Positions 60,565 to 64,000 of a stretch of 64,000 nucleotides of DNA are shown here, in pieces. The DNA lies in assembly GCF_000378145.1 (NCBI RefSeq), contig NZ_KB899282.1, positions 124,001 through 188,000 of the forward strand. Direction: 5' to 3'. The translations under genes were made by a program, and so were the position numbers. The notes under the pieces were generated by a model, which saw only the letters and a program-made list of their open reading frames with translations, was not told the origin of the DNA and did no database searches. This stretch comes from Saccharibacillus kuerlensis DSM 22868. GTDB taxonomy: Bacteria > Bacillota > Bacilli > Paenibacillales > Paenibacillaceae. Positions within the stretch are counted from its first letter, which is position 1. Each line of letters opens with the position of its first letter.

Positions 60565-60679
60565 AAAGAGAAGATCGTTTCGATCGCTCGTTGTCTCCAG
60601 GAATTTGAATTGTATTTATAAATGGAATATTCCCGGAGACAAAGGCGAGCGCTGACGCTTCTACACTGATCTTCTCTTT
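60565..60679 (-). other. Nested inverted repeat in the sdhA-sdhB gap
   Basis: Outer arms AAAGAGAAGATC (60565-60576) and its exact complement (60668-60679). Middle arms GCTCG + TTGTCTCC (60586-60598) with GGAGACAA + CGAGC (60635-60650). Innermost GGAAT/ATTCC (60600-60604, 60629-60633). The transcript could fold into a ~115-nt rod. It matches no RNA family I recognise. Confidence 0.7.
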
Positions 60680-60732
60680 CTTTTTTATTCGCTTTAACAT
60701 CCGAACTTTTTACTCAAGCTTTTTATCGGTTG

Positions 60733-60774
60733 AAAAGCGGCTCCGCGTCATACAGATATGACGCGGTCGCTTTT
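60733..60774 (-). terminator. Partial terminator hairpin downstream of sdhA
   Basis: AAAAGCG...CCGCGTCAT pairs with ATGACGCGG...CGCTTTT (60733-60751, 60758-60774), 90 bp past sdhA. The tail TTTTCAACC is short, so it may attenuate rather than stop transcription into sdhB. Confidence 0.55.
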
Positions 60775-60864
60775 ATAAAGCAATGCTGCGGATGATTCGA
60801 AACGCGATCGACCTATAAGTTTTCGTGAAAACTTAATCCGGCCACATGTTTCTTTGAAACATGA

Positions 60865-62610
60865 TCAATCTTTCGAGTAATCGCGGATACGAGGAGGGAT
60901 CAGAGATACGTCGACTTCCTCGTAGGAAATGCTTGGGCCTTCCGGCGTCCAAGCTGCCTTGGTCGTCTTCAGGAACTCTTCGTCGTTCCGTGTTGGGAAT
61001 TCCGGCTTGTAATGCGCGCCGCGGCTCTCGTTGCGCAGAAGAGCGCCCTTGGTCATCGCTTCGGCGAGTTCCAGCATGTTCCAGAGCTGACGGGTAAACG
61101 CGACGCTGGAGTTGTTCCACTGCGCTGTATCCATCATATTGATTTTATGATAGCGCTGTTTCAGCTCCTTAATCTTATTTATCGTCTGTTCGAGCTTGTT
61201 ATTGTAGCGCACGACCGTCATATTGTCGGTCATCCACTCGCCCAGCTCGCGATGCAGGACATAAGAATTCTCCGTTCCCGAATCCATACCCAGCAGTTCT
61301 TTGTATTTCGCTTCGTGCTTGGCACGATCGTTGTCAAACAGTGTGCTGGACAGATCGGCTGCCGACTTCTTGAGACCCTTGATGTACTCGACCGCTTTCG
61401 GGCCGGCCATCATACCGCCGTAGATCGCGGAAACGAGCGAGTTCGCTCCAAGACGGTTCGCACCGTGATATTGATATTCGCATTCGCCTGCGCCGAACAG
61501 ACCAGGAATATTGGTCATCTGGTTATAGTCGACCCACATACCGCCCATGGAATAGTGAACGGCCGGGAAGATTTTCATCGGAATTTTGCGCGGATCGTCG
61601 CCCATGAATTTTTCATAGATTTCGATAATGCCGCCCAGTTTAACGTCGAGCTCTTTGGGATCTTTATGTGACAGATCCAAATAGACCATGTTCTCGCCGT
61701 TGATACCCAGCTTTTGGTCTACGCAGACATTGAAGATTTCGCGAGTAGCGATATCGCGCGGCACCAGGTTGCCGTAAGACGGGTACTTCTCTTCGAGGAA
61801 ATACCATGGCTTGCCGTCCTTGTACGTCCAGATTCGGCCGCCTTCGCCGCGAGCTGATTCGGACATCAGACGCAGCTTGTCGTCGCCAGGAATAGCCGTC
61901 GGGTGAATCTGAATGAATTCGCCGTTCGCATAGTGAACGCCCTGCTGATATACGGCGCTGACCGCCGTTCCCGTATTGATAACGGAGTTGGTCGTCTTGC
62001 CGAAAATAATACCGGGTCCTCCCGTAGCGAGAATAACCGCATCGGAAGCGAAAGTCTTGATTTCCATCGTACGCAGATCCTGCGACGTTACACCGCGGCA
62101 TACGCCTTCATCGTCCAGCACCGCTCCAAGGAATTCCCAGTTCTCGTACTTGGTAACGAGTCCTGCCGCCTCGTAGCGGCGAACCTGCTCGTCAAGTGCA
62201 TACAGCAGCTGCTGACCTGTTGTAGCGCCGGCAAACGCCGTACGGTGAAACTTTGTTCCGCCGAAGCGGCGGAAATCGAGCAGTCCTTCCGGTGTACGGT
62301 TGAACATAACGCCCATGCGGTCCATCAGGTGGATAATGCCGGGAGCCGCATCGCACATTGCTTTGACAGGAGGCTGGTTGGCGAGGAAATCTCCGCCGTA
62401 TACGGTATCGTCAAAATGAATCCAAGGCGAGTCTCCTTCGCCCTTCGTATTAACCGCTCCGTTGATGCCGCCTTGCGCGCACACCGAGTGCGAGCGTTTG
62501 ACGGGAACCAGGGAGAACAACTGTACAGGAACGCCGGCTTCGGCCGCTTTGACGGTCGCCATCAGGCCCGCCAATCCTCCGCCGACAATAATAAGTCCGG
62601 ATTTTGCCAT
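60865..62610 (-). CDS. sdhA: Succinate dehydrogenase flavoprotein subunit
   Basis: 581 aa, family length. FAD-binding IIVGGGLAGLMATVKAAEAG, covalent-flavin histidine region RSHSVCAQGGINGAVN, active-site HPTAIPGDDKLRLMSESARGEGG (split here), SMGGMWVDYNQMTNIPGLFG and HGANRLGANSLVSAIYGG are all present. Oxidises succinate to fumarate in the TCA cycle and feeds menaquinone. It is 17 bp downstream of sdhC. Confidence 0.97.
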   Translation of the reverse strand: MAKSGLIIVGGGLAGLMATVKAAEAGVPVQLFSLVPVKRSHSVCAQGGINGAVNTKGEGDSPWIHFDDTVYGGDFLANQPPVKAMCDAAPGIIHLMDRMGVMFNRTPEGLLDFRRFGGTKFHRTAFAGATTGQQLLYALDEQVRRYEAAGLVTKYENWEFLGAVLDDEGVCRGVTSQDLRTMEIKTFASDAVILATGGPGIIFGKTTNSVINTGTAVSAVYQQGVHYANGEFIQIHPTAIPGDDKLRLMSESARGEGGRIWTYKDGKPWYFLEEKYPSYGNLVPRDIATREIFNVCVDQKLGINGENMVYLDLSHKDPKELDVKLGGIIEIYEKFMGDDPRKIPMKIFPAVHYSMGGMWVDYNQMTNIPGLFGAGECEYQYHGANRLGANSLVSAIYGGMMAGPKAVEYIKGLKKSAADLSSTLFDNDRAKHEAKYKELLGMDSGTENSYVLHRELGEWMTDNMTVVRYNNKLEQTINKIKELKQRYHKINMMDTAQWNNSSVAFTRQLWNMLELAEAMTKGALLRNESRGAHYKPEFPTRNDEEFLKTTKAAWTPEGPSISYEEVDVSLIPPRIRDYSKD

Positions 62611-62627
62611 GTCTGATTAGGTCCCCC

Positions 62628-63296
62628 TTAACCGATCAATGTTTTCAACGTAGTGAATACTTGTGCCGTGTTTGCGAATTCCTCATTGCGGAAAGCGAAC
62701 AGCGACAGCATAAACAGGGCTGTAACAACCACGAACACACCCATGCAAATGTAAGAAGAAATGCGCTGTGCGCGTGGGCCAATTGTAATACCCCAGCTGA
62801 CCAAGAATGCCCACAAGCCATTGGCGAAGTGGAACGTCGTTGCAATTACCCCTATTGTAAAGAAAATAAAATAAGCAGGTTGCGTAACCATCTGATGCAT
62901 CATACCACCGAGATCATCGTGCGTGGCATTTCCGAAAAGAATCTGGAAACGAGTCGTGTACACGTGCCAGACAATGAACACAAACGCAATAATGCCGCTC
63001 ACACGCTGCAGCACATAACGCCAATTGCGTTCCGTGTTGAAATGGCCGATATTCGGCTGCGCCTGGTACGCAATGTAAAGTCCATACACGCCGTGAAAGA
63101 GCAGCGGAAGCCAAATCACAAATATTTCAAGGAAAATAACAAGCGGTAGATCATTGATTCTGGTCACTGCATCTCGGAACCCCTGCTGCCCACCTTCATA
63201 CGCCGCAAAGTTGGTAATTGCGTGAGTGAGAATGAAAAAGCTAAGCGGAATCAGTCCCAATAACGAGTGGATCTTTCTGGCGTAGTAACCTTTCAT
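62628..63296 (-). CDS. sdhC: Succinate dehydrogenase cytochrome b558 subunit
   Basis: 222 aa with five hydrophobic segments, the B-type di-haem anchor of Gram-positive SQRs. Candidate haem-ligand histidines occur in RKIHSLLGLIP, FILTHAITN, LFHGVYG, IVWHVYTT and FHFANGLWAF. Anchors SdhAB to the membrane and reduces menaquinone. First gene of sdhC-sdhA-sdhB. Confidence 0.94.
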   Translation of the reverse strand: MKGYYARKIHSLLGLIPLSFFILTHAITNFAAYEGGQQGFRDAVTRINDLPLVIFLEIFVIWLPLLFHGVYGLYIAYQAQPNIGHFNTERNWRYVLQRVSGIIAFVFIVWHVYTTRFQILFGNATHDDLGGMMHQMVTQPAYFIFFTIGVIATTFHFANGLWAFLVSWGITIGPRAQRISSYICMGVFVVVTALFMLSLFAFRNEEFANTAQVFTTLKTLIG

Positions 63297-63377
63297 CTGC
63301 CGAACCGTCCCCTTTCATGATTCGACATTCCGCCGCCCTTCGAAAGCAAGCTTTCTCCGTACCGCAAAATGTCCTTT

Positions 63378-63391
63378 TTAGAACGTTTTCA
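63378..63391 (-). promoter_or_regulatory. cre-like (CcpA) site in the sdhC leader
   Basis: On the minus strand TGAAAACGTTCTAA matches 13 of 14 positions of TGWNANCGNTNWCA, 82 bp before sdhC. Consistent with glucose repression of the TCA cycle. Confidence 0.4.
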
Positions 63392-63705
63392 TAAATTCCA
63401 CAAGGGAATTTGCCGTTCTGTCGATCCGCCCGCTTAACGTGCGGCGACCCGAGGAATCTGTTCCCCTTTTAGTAAGGTTGTAAACAAAACGGCTACCCTT
63501 TTATGTTACTCCAAAATTTCAGAGAATGGAACCAATATGACAACTTTTTGAAAACAAAAAATTCCTGCTTAGTATATGTAAGCGTGCGTAAAGGTTAACA
63601 TCTTAACAACCATTAAACTCGCTTACCTGCTTTGAATCCCCTGTTGACGCGCCTTAAAAGGCCTTTTGAAAGCCAGGAAAGGAAGCGTTACCATAAAAAT
63701 GCTGC

Positions 63706-63748
63706 AATAAAAAAGGAAACAGACGGCATCTCTGCCCTTTGTCTCCTT
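63706..63748 (-). terminator. Terminator after the Ktr/Trk gene
   Basis: AAGGAGACA / TGTTTCCTT with inner GGCA/TGCC (63713-63748) and a T6 run on the minus strand. Confidence 0.75.
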
Positions 63749-63846
63749 AGCTTATTTTTTGTTCCCAATCCTTGCTCTTTATTCGAAATTGCTAATTTGC
63801 CTCCAAATCGAACATTTGGATATAAATCTTGTTCCCATCGAGTCCT

Positions 63847-64000
63847 TCATTCTCCGATATTGACCACTTCGCGTTCAAATTGATCGATTCGGTCGTTCGG
63901 GCCGGCAATAACCATAATGTCTCCTTCGCGCATTTGGTCCAATGCGGTCGGTGCGATCGTAACGCCGGCTTCGGTACGCAGTGCCACGATCGTACAGCCG
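63847..64000 (-). CDS. Ktr/Trk potassium uptake regulatory subunit, C-terminal end (5' part outside window)
   Basis: The last 50 codons of a minus-strand gene that continues past the right edge. The peptide reads GCTIVALRTEAGVTIAPTAL, then DQMREGDIMVIAGPNDRIDQ, then FEREVVNIGE. This is a TrkA C-terminal (RCK_C) ligand-binding domain as in KtrA/KtrC, which gates the KtrB/KtrD channel in response to nucleotides or c-di-AMP. A cation/proton antiporter with the same domain is possible. Confidence 0.8.
   Translation of the reverse strand, partial: GCTIVALRTEAGVTIAPTALDQMREGDIMVIAGPNDRIDQFEREVVNIGE

Larger units (their letters stand above)
60483..60864. other. Structured 382-bp gap between sdhA and sdhB
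   Basis: Contains a large nested inverted repeat (60565-60679) and a second hairpin (60733-60774). No ORF with a credible start. Confidence 0.75.
63297..63846. other. Intergenic region upstream of sdhC
   Basis: 550 bp with the Ktr terminator (63706-63748), a cre-like site (63378-63391) and presumably the sdh promoter. No gene. Confidence 0.55.

Overview
The window looks like a chromosomal segment of a Gram-positive Paenibacillaceae bacterium (Paenibacillus or Saccharibacillus type). The basis is moderately high GC coding with Bacillus-like AGGAGG ribosome-binding sites, many AT-rich U-tract terminators, ykoEDC under a TPP riboswitch, ecsAB, a B-type sdhCAB operon, split glgC/glgD, and a YesMN-type two-component system next to lplABC-type sugar transport genes. 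I see no rRNA, tRNA, CRISPR array, insertion sequence or prophage. Genes run on both strands in short operons and the content is largely sugar-centred. The genus is an inference.

Region by region. 1-5.3 kb: end of a beta-glucoside-type PTS permease, a secreted stalk-domain protein, a LacI regulator divergent from a ROK-family kinase and manA. 5.4-8.3 kb: an SDR oxidoreductase, a strongly diverged SDR paralogue that has lost its catalytic residues and gained disordered inserts, and a ThuA-like protein. 8.5-12 kb: MATE efflux pump, GGDEF protein, GNAT acetyltransferase. 12.2-17.6 kb: glycogen genes glgP, glgD and glgC with unusual structured repeats at the glgC/glgD junction. 18-22.3 kb: a DinB protein and the ykoE-ykoD-ykoC ECF transporter with a complete TPP riboswitch-terminator leader. 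22.4-27 kb: an SDR and a three-gene cassette (GT4 glycosyltransferase, alpha/alpha-toroid protein, DUF1861-like beta-propeller). 27-33 kb: AraC and MarR-like regulators, GNAT, APH-like kinase, BadF/NagK-type kinase, metallo-beta-lactamase-fold hydrolase.

33-38.5 kb: two tandem exported PQQ-type sugar dehydrogenases, a stand-alone MurG-like glycosyltransferase, then 0.8 kb of non-coding DNA with four regularly spaced 26-bp hairpins and an orphan terminator, and a DUF1877 protein. 38.8-48.4 kb: aminotransferase, DinB, ecsAB, DEAD-box helicase, MFS transporter, SDR, CheX. 48.8-57.9 kb: LysR regulator, PHP phosphoesterase, sensor kinase/AraC-type response regulator and the lplABC-like ABC importer. 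58-64 kb: GNAT and AAC(3)-like acetyltransferases, sdhCAB with a structured 382-bp gap between sdhA and sdhB, and the 3' end of a Ktr/Trk potassium-channel subunit.

The strongest candidates for something undescribed are the covarying tandem repeats that run into glgC, the 9-8-9 hairpin array with its downstream terminator, the SDR/pseudo-SDR pair, and the GT4-toroid-DUF1861 cassette. Coordinates were read by hand. Starts were moved where a Shine-Dalgarno sequence supports a downstream codon. Residue positions are approximate.
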